NCBI RefSeq assembly: GCF_000003605.2 | Contig: NW_003122411.1 | Coordinates: 700,795-759,085, forward strand | DNA: 58,291 nt | Direction of reading: 5' to 3' | From: Saccoglossus kowalevskii | Lineage: Eukaryota > Hemichordata > Enteropneusta > Harrimaniidae | Shown: positions 45,194-55,673 of the stretch, one piece after another | Numbering within the stretch: the stretch's first letter is position 1 | Layout of the letters: the number at the start of each line of letters is the position of its first letter | Position numbers and translations under genes: made by a program | Notes under the pieces: model-generated | Database searches by the model: none | What the model was told of the DNA's origin: nothing | The model's input: only the letters and a program-made list of their open reading frames with translations

Positions 45194-45289
45194 TGATACT
45201 TGAAGTTGTTCTATACTCAGCGCCGCGGTTGAGCTTGTTGTCGTTGGATTATTACTTCTTAGTACTTGTATATATTTTCAAAGTAGTTC

Positions 45290-45625
45290 AATTGCAGGGA
45301 TGAATGGAAATATACATCGAAGTGATACAACTTAATTAAAGTCAATATTACAACGGTGAAAAGGTGAAATACATTCAAGCTCTACAACTTAATTAAAGTT
45401 AATATTGCAGCGATGAAAAGGAAATATTCATCGAAGTGATACAACTTAATTAAAGTTAATATTGCTGCAATAAAAATGACTTATACATCAAATTAATACA
45501 ACCTCATTAACTTTAATTTACATGTCTGTCACATATTTATAGACGTATTTTTTTTGGTTTCAGAAGCTTCAAATAAATAAATAAATAAATTGAATATGTA
45601 AATGTTTAAATCTATTTATTTGAAG
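45290..45625 (+). repeat. 3' flank of copy A with ~60-bp tandem units, shared with 54490-54705
   Basis: ATACAACTTAATTAAAGTTA recurs at about 45325, 45382, 45440 (and decayed near 45500). This is followed by GTCTGTCACATATTTATAGA, AAATAAATAAATAAATTGAA and ATGTTTAAATCTATTTATTT. The order is repeated at 54490-54705 downstream of copy B, so this block was part of the duplicated segment. Confidence 0.75.
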
Positions 45626-46458
45626 CGGGGGAGTCGTCACCCGCGCATGCGTCAGATGGCCATAGCGTGCCAAGAGCACGAGCATTTGCGTTTTTATCGT
45701 CGCTTGGGTGTTTGGCTTACACTGAATCACCTCAAATATTGTGGTTTTTCATATCTTCAACGTAAAACAAATCTGATATTCTCTTTTCTACACGCCGCTG
45801 TAGACGATATACCATACACTATGTTTCTTGTTTTTCATTACATGCTGTGTTCAAGTTTTACGTAAACTGACGACTTGTAGTACAATGTAACTACAAGTTA
45901 CCGTATCATTTAGACTGTCGACAGTCGGTCGTACCTATTATTAATCTGTTATTATTAATAAATATTGTGTTTAAACGTAATTGGCGTGAATAAATTGCGA
46001 ACGCCAGGACAGGAAGTATGGAGTGCCGTTCCGCAAGATTTATTACCGTTAAAGGGGCACCTTCCAGTTAGGCTTAATTTCACAACAAATTTACTTTCTG
46101 GATTAAAATAACAATGGATAACAAAAGATAGATGAACATTGTAAACAACATAAACAATAGTGTCCCATGATTCTTTGGTGCAATCCATGGGATTGAGCGG
46201 TTCCCCTTTAAGTAAGATTTCTTACCAGATCCGGGTACTTTCAAATGCAAATGAAATAGTCGCGATGATGTCTGTCATTTTATCGTAGCCAATCGTGAAA
46301 AAGGTCAGGGTTTGCTTGATACTCGGATCGCCCACGAGTTACGCGAAGTTTGTTTTGACTGTACTATACGCGACTGCGACACCTCCCACAGTAGACGAAT
46401 TTCTACAATGTAAATTGTAATAGCAGTTTTTGATATCATAACACAAACAAATCTTGAC

Positions 46459-46497
46459 GAAATGCTTCGCATTTCATATCAAGCGCCTTTGGCGTTT
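46459..46497. repeat. Two adjacent short hairpins
   Basis: GAAATGC-TTC-GCATTTC (46459-46475) and CAAGCGCC-TTT-GGCGTTTG (46480-46497, one mismatch), five bases apart. Purpose unknown. Confidence 0.6.
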
Positions 46498-47097
46498 GAA
46501 TGTTTAGGATGCACAATAGGCCCGAGGACAGTCGACAGTCTACGTATCATAATCAGAAATGATATTCCACGCTCAAAATATATTTTATAAACTGATGCAC
46601 TGTTAATGTAACTTTAGCTAAAAAGTATGTAATTACCGGGTTCAAGCCATGGCGCCTGCTCCGGCCAGCAAACTGTCTCCACCCTCTATTAATACGTCAA
46701 GAGGGGTTGTTCAAATAGAAGGGAAAATTCGTCAAAATTATTTATTTCAAGAGTGCAGTCGGCGTTTTGCCCAGTTATTATTGTTTTGAAAAAAAAAAAA
46801 CTGTTTTGAAAAAAAATCGTGACAACCATCAGTACTTAGAATCTTATAACTACTTTATTTTTCAATATACATGTAATAACCCTTTTACTTTTAACACCAA
46901 ATGGTAAATGACTCATGGATGTTTACCCTTCCTTGGTGCGAAAAATCAGTTGGGTTTACCATATATTTTTTTTTATCAGTGCTTTGCGAAGAACTACAGC
47001 CCCGTAAACTGTAGTAGCTTGTTATGCACGCAGGCGCAGTTGTGACGACCGTACAAATAAAATACTTCCGGAAAAGCGAATGACCTCCCGACCTAGG

Positions 47098-47119
47098 TAT
47101 AGACCTCCATGATATAGAC
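47098..47119. repeat. TATAGAC direct repeat around CTCCATGA (possible half micro-palindrome)
   Basis: TATAGAC at 47098-47104 and 47113-47119 flank CTCCATGA, which equals one arm end of the CATGGAG-type palindromes. About 105 bp upstream of the copy B start. Confidence 0.4.
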
Positions 47120-47222
47120 GGCTTGTGGTTGCAGTTACTTTATGAACTCGCGCTGCACTGTGTCATAATTAGGCCAGTTTTAGTTGACGACACATGCATA
47201 GAAGCGAAGAAGGTACACCACG

Positions 47223-47280
47223 ATGACAGAAAGCAAGGCTAAACAGGCTGCTCAACAACTTGCCGCTGGAGGACTCGCCG
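47223..47280 (+). CDS. SLC25A21: SLC25A21 copy B exon 1
   Basis: MTESKAKQAAQQLAAGGLA plus one base of Gly20, then GTAAGC. The bases just before the ATG (ACCACGATGACAG) resemble those of copy A (ACAACGATGACAG), so the duplication includes the start region. Confidence 0.92.
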
Positions 47281-50200
47281 GTAAGCATGTACACCATTCC
47301 CTCTATCATAGATCATAGGCCAGCTGTGTTTTGAATAGCTGTGGTTCTGTCCGAGGGTTCTGTCGCTCAAAACTGTGGTAGACGGCTGATCTTTACTTAT
47401 CTGATCTGTTCTTAATCTAATGTCGATAGTCGCTATATCGCCTCCATGCATCTACACAGTGTACACACCGAATAACAATAAAGTAAAGACCGACACAGAA
47501 GGGCAATGAACCGCAATTAAACTAGAGCATGGTTTGGGTGAAATGCGAATACATCCAACAAATCGTCAATACTGACCAACATATCCCATGAATTTCTATT
47601 TAATATATATCTATGATTAAATGTTGATTTAGTTTTAACACTTTTCGCGCCATACTCTGAACCCCCCCCCCCCCCCCTTCTTGCTGCAGTTTATGCAGCT
47701 CTCTTAGTCGTGGTATACGTTGCGGGGCGACCAGAGTAATATGGCCGCAGCGTAATATCAAAATAGCTTAAGCAGCCAATAAGAGCTGCTAAACTGCAGC
47801 AACCCCCTATCTTACTATATATATACTATATGACATATATTACCACTGCAACCAAGCAAACTTTGATTTTGAACATGGAACATTTTGTACGTCCTAGGCT
47901 AGCTGTGCTTAGTGTGTTCTGAAGTAGGATTCAAAATCTTGTTGATTGGCGTAATTTTAAGTTGTTGTGATACAAAATTAGTTAGCCGCTGAACGACAAG
48001 TTCTGATACGTATAACTCATAAACGGCATAACAACTGATTTGCATCCAGCAATACAGCAGATATACAACTTTATTGCATTCTATTTGATAGGCATTGTTG
48101 AAGTTAGTCTGATGCATCCGTTGGATTTGATTAAAACCAGGTAAGGACATCGAGAAATCTAAAATGCACCACTACACATCACCAGAATGCCTCGTTTGGT
48201 ACAATTCCATTAGCAAACATGCATTTTATGTCAGATTTTGCCAATTGACGTCAATATATGTGCCTTGGTGCACTCAGTACATGTAAAATGTAAAAAAAAG
48301 ATCATATTAGAATTATGCTACTGTTTTTATGTAAAAACCTTTCCTGGTATGGCATTTACTTTAGCACATGCTATTTTATACAGAAATGACTTCTTAGTGT
48401 GATTGTACTTTATTTGCAATATAGAAGCATGTTTGATTTTCCTTAGTTGTACTTTCAGGTCAGTCTCTCTTGCATCTTGATTACTTGTATCAGTAAAACT
48501 CATTCGACAGTGATGGGTCATAATTATCATGTCTCTATCAAAAGCAAAAGCATAGTTTTTATTTCCAACACTTGTTTCTGATTTTTCCGACACCGTACAG
48601 ATTTCAAATTCAAGGTGGTGCAAATGATCCAACCGCGTACAAATCGCTGGCTGACTGCTTCCGAACTATATACAGGTCAGAAGGGTAAGTGCAGAGTTGC
48701 ATGTGAGGACGCTGTTTATTGTTGTTTTATACCTTGAGGCTGGCCACAATCTATCAGTAATCTATTTGCTGTTTATTAGAGGTATGGTCAGTTATATATG
48801 ATGTGTGTATGTATATGTTCATGTCACATGACAAATGAGTGACAGTTGTTAATTATTCATGCCCAATCAATATGCTGTAGTATTCATATTTATATATCGT
48901 ATTTGCTCTATTGGAAGTGCATCTCTGATAGAAGTACACTTTTTGCATTCTGTATAACTTGTTTTGACCATAGAAATACCTCTGTAATTTATGTGAGTGC
49001 ATGATGATACTAATAGAGCAAATACAGTATACTGTAGAATACTTTATTTTTCTTTGGAATTAATTTTTCCCTGAAGGAACGATTAAGTGAAAATACAATC
49101 CAGCGAATATACTGTTGTTCCTGTATTTTATATTCAACTCGTCAAAAATCAAGGAAAATAAGCTCCATACAAAACACCCAAAATGTCTTTTTAGTGGGAA
49201 TTAATTGCACCTAAAATAAAATATTTTAGGTTAATCAATACTGTAATATTCATACTCACAAATATCCATTTTTCGGTAACGAAACAACAAAAGTTGAAGA
49301 AAAAAACAATTTGTTTTTAACAGTTAACCTCGCAAAAAACTTATTTCCTGATAAAAAAAATATGGTACTGGTTATTATAAAATATGCAAATAGCAGGTGA
49401 CCCAGATAGAGAACCCACTGTAACTATTGACTACTGATAAATGTAGTTATATTTCTTATAATTGTGTTTACCTTTGATTGTATTTGTGTAACTTTGAAAA
49501 AAACAAAAAAAACAATTCTTTTCAGGATCGCCTCTTTCTACAAGGGTATCTTGCCACCAATTATGGCTGAAACACCCAAAAGAGCTGTCAAGTTTTTCAC
49601 CTTTGAGCAATACAAGAAAATATTCCTTTTTGGAGCAGTGGAGCCGAACGCCCTGGTACGTGGTGTCGAGAGCTTAAGTGACTCATGATAAATTATGTCC
49701 GTATTTGTTATAAGAAAAGTAATATTTACGAACTTTCCTGCTTGATGGTCGATGTTTCTTATAAGCCATAAACATTTTTAAAATGTCTTATTTTATGGGA
49801 TTCAACTATCAAAGCTGAAAGAAGGAAAAATAAAAATATCATAACAATTCTTAATATGTCATGATTGATCCAATTTGAAAAAAAGGAAAGTAAAAATTCA
49901 CATTTATCAGATTTTCTTTTTTTTTTTGCAGACGTTTACTTTGGCAGGACTGGGTTCAGGTCTGACAGAAGCGTTTGTTATCAACCCATTTGAAGTTGTC
50001 AAGGTTAAACTGCAAGCTGAAAGGGCAACCGTTCTAGCAGAGGTAAAGTAATCCTATGTATAAATTGTTAACTATGAGGGCAGTGTAGGGATTCTGTTTT
50101 CTATTTTGTTGTGATATATAAGCACATGTGGCTGATGCATTTCATTATTTAGTTTAGAGAACGCTATAAAAACAAGTGGGCAAACGGTACTGATATGTAC

Positions 50201-52322
50201 TAACTCGGTCCTGCATCTGAGAATGCAGTCACTGGTCAGGGGTATACAGAAGCATGTCATTGTTATAGCTCAGTCATTGTTAACCTGTGATACACTGCAC
50301 ACATTTAGCCGAATAGTGCCCCCCTCAAAAATGGTTTGATGTAACAATAAGTAATAATTACATAACAATCTTGGGATGTTCAAACCATGTAGTATGCAAC
50401 TTAGCTGATGATTAATGTTGTTGTTTTGGTGGTCCAAACACTATCATGGTTTCAGTAAATTTAACAAAAACCTGAAAACAATTGTGTCTTGCCCTTGTAC
50501 CAAATTGAAACCAAATTGGTAAAAGTTTATTCCAATAGTGGATAGGATACGTGAGAAAAAGTTGAGTGGCCTTCAATTGACCATTTTGAATCAAAACAAA
50601 ATGACGTGAGTGTTGTCAATATCAAGTTTGAAAAAAAAAATGTGCCTAGGATTGCCTAAAGATTGGTTGGCAACATTAACATATCTTTTAGTGTGTTTTT
50701 TGATCAAACAAAAAGCAATTTTACGGGTTTATATAGAATATTCTGTCTTATCTTTGTAAAAACTGAAGAAAATAATCGGTGCATGCCTGAGAAATGACGA
50801 TTGATGAACAGAACCCAAAAAAAATAGGTACCAGTTTTGAATTACATTGGATGGAGGCTTAAAAGGTGAGGTAGAGGAACATTGAAATGTTTTATTAAAT
50901 TGTTTCCTATTGTTTATCTACCTCAGCAACCGTCAGCCTTTGCCACAGCTCGAATCATTGTTAGAGAGAACGGTTTTGGATTGAAAGGTTTAAATAAAGG
51001 TTTAACTGCAACATTGGGAAGACATGGTGTATTCAACTGTGTGTATTTCAGTTTCTACCACAATGTGAAAGGATGGATCCCCGCTGCAGAGGTAAGAATA
51101 ATGAATTTATGGTCTTTCTTTCTTTCTTCCTCATTTTGCTGAGGCAGACCAATGAGAACAGGAGAAAATAACATTTAAAATGGTTATCAAACTAGCTGAC
51201 GACCTGAATTGAGGTGCACAATGTTATGTACCGGTACTATTCAAGCAACATTTCGGCTCAATTTGTTCAAACGATTTTGAGGAGAAGTCACTCAAAGGAT
51301 CTGATTATGATGCATTGTGGTTAATTTTTTTTTAGAATGTAGCTGGGCTAAAAATATGCATATATGTTTTATCAAGAATCTATCGAGAAGTGTGTTCTGG
51401 CACTTTACTAGCTTATGAAAGTGACTCCATTCTGTATGCCTCAATCAAACCAATATATAACCAATAGCATCACAGAACACAGTGGATGCTGGCATATCAC
51501 ACCGCTTGCATACCTCTATCTTTTGTGTTTTTATTTACTCAGGATCCTAAACTAGAATTTTGTCGGAAGTTCGCGATCGGCCTCGTCTCAGGTACATTAT
51601 CTTCTGTCATGAATATACCGTTTGATGTAGCGAAAAGTCGAATACAGGGACCACAGCCTGTCCCTGGAGAAATTAAATACCGAACATGTTTTAAAACCAT
51701 GGCAACTGTGTACAGGGAAGAAGGGTATGTATGATCAAAGATGGTATTGGTATCTTTTTAATAAAGGCATACATAAATTCATTATGATTTTTTTTCAGCA
51801 ACCAAACCAAAACAAAACAACCATTTAGCAAGTATCAGTGTTTTGTTCAGACAATAATCTTTGTTGAGGTTCACATTTGATTCATTTCACACACTCGTGG
51901 GATATCATGGTTATTTCATTTGCATTATGACATCGCAAATGTGACAAATTAGAATGATTCCTGATCTACGATTTTATAGTAAACAGTGTAATTTATTTAA
52001 ATGCTGTTACTTTGCTACATCTTCATGAATCAAATAATCAAAACATGAGGACTGTGTCATCTATTCCAACTTTGTAGAGAAGCAAATTCAATTTTTTTGG
52101 AATAGTAAGTACCGTATGTATGTACATTGTATATTGAATGAACTGGTTCATATTTCTGCATTCCAAGAGATTTTGTAAAAGTGATCATGTTTCTGTATTT
52201 TTTTCAGGTTCTTCGCTCTATACAAAGGACTTTTACCGAAAGTAATGCGTCTAGGACCTGGTGGTGCTATTATGCTGCTGGTGTTTGAATATTCATATGA
52301 ATGGCTGAAAAAAAATACATGA
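47223..52322 (+). CDS. SLC25A21: SLC25A21 copy B, mitochondrial 2-oxodicarboxylate carrier
   Basis: Second, complete copy of the carrier with exactly the same exon sizes and phases: 47223-47280, 48092-48140, 48601-48684, 49526-49655, 49932-50042, 50927-51091, 51543-51724, 52208-52322; 297 residues. All three carrier signatures are intact (HPLDLIK, NPFEVVK, IPFDVAK). It keeps the vertebrate-like residues where copy A departs (ETPKRAVKFF, NPFEVV, DPKLEF, MLLV), so it is probably the more constrained copy. By manual comparison 48 of 297 residues differ from copy A. Introns are compact (276-884 bp). Same substrate class expected; divided expression or substrate preference between the copies is possible but not visible here. 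Confidence 0.96.
48092..48140 (+). CDS. SLC25A21: SLC25A21 copy B exon 2
   Basis: Acceptor TTTGATAG, donor GTAAGG. IVEVSLMHPLDLIKT, first carrier signature, with the vertebrate-like MHPLD. Confidence 0.95.
48601..48684 (+). CDS. SLC25A21: SLC25A21 copy B exon 3
   Basis: Acceptor CGTACAG, donor GTAAGT. RFQIQGGANDPTAYKSLADC then FRTIYRSEG. About 60 bp of upstream intron (from about 48560, TTTCCAACACTTGTTTCTGA) is also similar to copy A near 41827. Confidence 0.95.
48899..49025. mobile_element. Small TIR element, family 4
   Basis: GTATTTGCTCTATT at 48899 and its reverse complement AATAGAGCAAATAC at 49012-49025. A relative with the same ends lies at about 53520-53660. Confidence 0.6.
49030..49246. 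mobile_element. Foldback MITE, family 1 (copy f)
   Basis: Left end TACTGTAGAATACTTTATTT; internal CAGCGAATATACTGTTGTTC and CTCGTCAAAAATCAAGGAAA as in copies a, d and e. Starts four bases after the family 4 element. Confidence 0.65.
49526..49655 (+). CDS. SLC25A21: SLC25A21 copy B exon 4
   Basis: Acceptor TTTTCAG, donor GTACGT. IASFYKGILPPIMAETPKRA then VKFFTFEQYKKIFLFG; matches human at ETPKRAVKFFTFEQYKK. Confidence 0.95.
49932..50042 (+). CDS. SLC25A21: SLC25A21 copy B exon 5
   Basis: Acceptor TTTTTGCAG, donor GTAAAG. GLGSGLTEAFVINPFEVVKV; helix 3 with the second carrier signature. Confidence 0.95.
50927..51091 (+). CDS. SLC25A21: SLC25A21 copy B exon 6
   Basis: Acceptor ACCTCAG, donor GTAAGA. 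FGLKGLNKGLTATLGRHGVF then NCVYFSFYHNVKGWIP; Val and Asn as in human (GRHGVFN, FYYNVK) where copy A has Ala and Ser. Confidence 0.95.
51543..51724 (+). CDS. SLC25A21: SLC25A21 copy B exon 7
   Basis: Acceptor TTACTCAG, donor GTATGT. DPKLEFCRKFAIGLVSGTLS, IPFDVAKSR, then IQGPQPVPGEIKYRTCFKTM; helix 5, third signature and matrix loop 3. Confidence 0.95.
52208..52322 (+). CDS. SLC25A21: SLC25A21 copy B exon 8 and stop
   Basis: Acceptor TTTTTTTCAG. FFALYKGLLPKVMRLGPGGA then IMLLVFEYSYEWLKKNT and TGA. No AATAAA is seen in the first 700 bases after the stop; the downstream block homologous to copy A's 3' flank is displaced to about 54490. Confidence 0.95.
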
Positions 52323-53519
52323 TGATATTTTATAGTATTTTATATGTATTTTTGCCAATGTTTTATTTAAAGTTTTTGAAAATTGGAGTAATCTGTACCA
52401 TTTACCAAATGCACCTGCTATGGTATTCGCAAGATATGCAGATCATAATCTTTTTGTCAATATCCCCAAATCACAGAGCATTCACATAATAATTTTTGTG
52501 ATTGTGTTCTAAAATTTTACGGGACTTTACAAATCGTAGAATCGCTTTTGAAGATGATAATATCTCAAAAACAAAATTTTAAAAAGTACACCACACTCTT
52601 GCTGTGTTTCCAGTACAACCTTACATAATTCACAGAATTTTACTCATGGAAACTACTAACTACGAAATTACTAACATCAAATATCACATACCACTTAGGT
52701 TAGTTGTTTTTAGCATGCACCAGGTTATGCAGTATATATAACTGGATATAATAGTGTAATGTAAATAATAATAACCTAGTGAAATATGCCATAACATTGT
52801 CATTCGTTTTTTGTCCCAAGTTTATAGTCAACGTTTAAAGGGTTTTCAAAAAATGTTTCTGACAATACAACTTTAAGATTTGCACTGTGAAATTTACCAA
52901 CCATTTCAATCACATGACCATGGTGCTTATTATTCACATAGAACAGGCTAATATGCATGATGAACGTCATCAGTCTGTGCATGCTCCAGTAGTATGCAGA
53001 GAGTACAAAACGTGCGATGATGCGGTTTTTATCATTCCAATATGAGTATTTCAGACTGGATAACAACAATTACTCAAATGATGATGAAATGACAATAAAT
53101 CGTGATGATATCAACTTATTAATAAAAATATTGAAGGGAAGGAAAGAAAGCTAATACTTCTGCCAATTTCGAAAACCATCGACAGCTGTAACGGCAAGTG
53201 CCTAATTAGCATAAATTAGCATATCATTCGTAAGCATAGTTTCCTAAAATCAAGGTTTGACACTTGGAGTTGGTCATGTGATGAAAAGGTCATCATGATA
53301 TCACTAATTCATAGACCTGGGTGATATTCGTGCTATCCTGGGCTGTATTTACCACTCGCCATTACCATTCATGAAGTCACTTCTACCAGCTCTATGAACA
53401 CGTGATCCCCTCATGTGAATATCTTGAACATATTTTTGATAAATTCTTCATAATAATTGTCTAGTTTTAAAATATCCTAAAATCCTACAATTTGTGTATA
53501 TTTTTAAAATGCAGTACTT

Positions 53520-53660
53520 GTATTGCTCTATTAATAGCACATGGACTTAGGTAAATGACTGAGTTGTGTCTATGATCAAAAAAGTCGTATTTTCAATAAA
53601 TTGAATTATTGGTTTATGTGCATTTCTATTGGAAACGCCCTTTACTAATAGAGCAAATAT
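53520..53660. mobile_element. Small TIR element, family 4 (second copy)
   Basis: TATTGCTCTATTAA at 53521 and TTACTAATAGAGCAAATA at 53642 are inverted; same ends as 48899-49025 but different interior. Confidence 0.5.
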
Positions 53661-54307
53661 GGTAGTTTTATTACAGCTGTGAATCAAAATTAAACTCCAA
53701 AGCTCCCGTTTGAGTACAGAATATATGCAATCATTGTTGTTATAAAAAGATTTATCTAGGAAATGAAAATTGCCAACATTTAGTAAAGGAGCAATGTCAG
53801 AGGTTAGGATCAACCGTCAGCAGATGTTCAGCACAATATACAGCAAATTTGGCTTGCACAAAAAAGTTTTTAGATTTTCTTACACACCTCACCTCCAACC
53901 TACACCCCTCTGGTACTGTAAATTGCCTAATTCTCATTGCTAGGAATTTACGCAATCTAATAATTTCGAAGACAACATTTTGGGAAAGCTGTTGACACTT
54001 TGTTGTAGAACCCCAAATGAATTTTTTCACAGCTACAAAATGTCACGATTTACACTGTTTAAAGCAGTTTATAATATTTAACATGTATGCCTCACAATTG
54101 CGAATGTTTTTTTAGTGACAATTAAAATATCTGATTTTACTATAAATAAATCGATTTGGAAAGGTTTTAATTTATTTAAAATGTTTACCTCATCCCATAG
54201 AAAATCTTTTGCCTATAACCTGAATTGCAAGAATTTGCTCATCACAACTTGGATTTTTCATTCCTTTAATATTGTGCCTTATCTGAAGTAATATTTCACT
54301 GTGAATG

Positions 54308-54462
54308 ATTTGTACCATGACTGTTTTGAATTGGTCAATGGATATTTTGAAATTTCTTTAGGTATACACCGTAATTTTGCATTGTATATTCAATCAAAAT
54401 ACTGACATTGTTTGAAAGCAAAGATTTGATTGGCCAAAACATGTTACAGTCATGGTACAAAT
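54308..54462. mobile_element. 155-bp element with 17-bp perfect terminal inverted repeats
   Basis: ATTTGTACCATGACTGT (54308-54324) and its exact reverse complement (54446-54462), with a further partly inverted stretch inside (TTGGTCAAT / GATTGGCCAA). No duplication clearly seen. Confidence 0.75.
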
Positions 54463-54489
54463 TAGTTAAATCATGGTAAATATTCACAT

Positions 54490-54705
54490 TCAAATGAAAA
54501 GGAAATGTACATCGAAGTGACTTAAATTTAATTAAGTTAATATTTCTCCAATAAAATAGAAATGTACATTGGAGTGATACAACTTAATTAATTTAAATTA
54601 TATTTAGTATTATGTCTGCCACATATTTATGAATGTATTTTTAGTTACAAAAGACTTTAAATAAATAATTTGAATATGGAAATGTTTGACCTATTTATTT
54701 TAACA
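54490..54705 (+). repeat. Displaced 3' flank of copy B
   Basis: GTACATCGAAGTGACTTAAA, ATACAACTTAATTAATTTAA, ATGTCTGCCACATATTTATG, then AAATAAATAATTTGAATATG and CTATTTATTTTAA follow the same order as 45290-45625. In copy A this block begins about 100 bp after the stop codon, in copy B about 2.2 kb after it. Confidence 0.7.
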
Positions 54706-54982
54706 TGTTTGCCACCATGGATGGAATAATATTGATTATAACAGATCTGATCATTACATGGCAAATAGCTCAATCGTAATGTTGTTGTAACTGGAAACGT
54801 GTACTGCTGCATATTTTTTACTCATCTGTGTTGGTTGAAATGTTACAGCAGATTGCTTTCACATATCATTGTTTAGGATGACTAAATTGGCACGCGTTTC
54901 AAATAATCATTAAATCACACTGTCAATCAGGAAATAAGTTTAGAACATCTTGAGATGCTTTAGTCATTGCAGCAACGCCACT

Positions 54983-55673
54983 TTTTAGCTCTGTTGTCGA
55001 CTTTGTCGAGCGGAGCTTATCATATGAGTGATTGTCCGTCGTCGTCCGTGTCAATGTTTTACTTTTTCGACTTCTTCTTGAAAACTACAAGCCTGAATGC
55101 GTTGATACTTGGTGTATATACTTTGGGTAGACCTCTCTCAGATTTGTTCATTTCATGATCATATCTTCAATTCTTTAATTTTGGTGAATATTTTTGTCAT
55201 TTTTGGTAAAAAGTGACATTTTCGACTTCTTGTTAAAAACCGCAAGTCCAATTGCTTTCATATTACATATATAGGTACTACATGTGGACCTCTCTCAGAT
55301 TTGTTCATTTTGTAATGATATCTTTAATTCTCTAATTTTTGTGAATGTTTTTGTCATTTTTGGTAAAAAGTGATATTTTCGACTTCTTGTTAAAAACCGC
55401 AAGTCCGATTGCTTTTATATTATATATCACAGTCCCTCTATATATAGGTACTACATGTGGACCTCTTTCAGATTTGTTAATTTCGTGGTGATATCTTCAA
55501 TTATCTAATTTTGATGATTATTTTTGTCATTTTTGGTGAAAAGTGATATTTTTGAATTCTTGTTAAAAACAGCAAGTCTACATATTGTTCATTTTCTAAT
55601 GATATCTTCTGTTCTTTAATTGAAATGTGCACTGGTAACAGCGGAGCTATCTCAGCCGACAGGCTGCTTGTTA
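54983..55673 (+). mobile_element. Family 3 element, plus-strand copy with three internal units
   Basis: Same start (AGCTCTGTTGTCGACTTTGT, GAGCGGAGCTTATCATATGA) and end (ACAGCGGAGCTATCTCAGCC, hairpin) as 37224-37656, with extra copies of the internal tandem unit (AAAAAGTGATATTTTCGACT, AAAACCGCAAGTCC). Confidence 0.8.

Larger units (their letters stand above)
45194..47222. other. Spacer between carrier copies
   Basis: Begins with the copy A 3' repeat block (45290-45625), then unique sequence with two short hairpins (46459-46497), poly-A, and the copy B promoter. No gene recognised. Confidence 0.6.
47281..52207. other. SLC25A21 copy B introns
   Basis: Introns of 811, 460, 841, 276, 884, 451 and 483 bp. 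Intron 3 contains a TIR element (48899-49025) immediately followed by foldback family 1 (49030-49246); a poly-C run is at about 47662-47677 in intron 1. Nothing else recognised. Confidence 0.65.
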
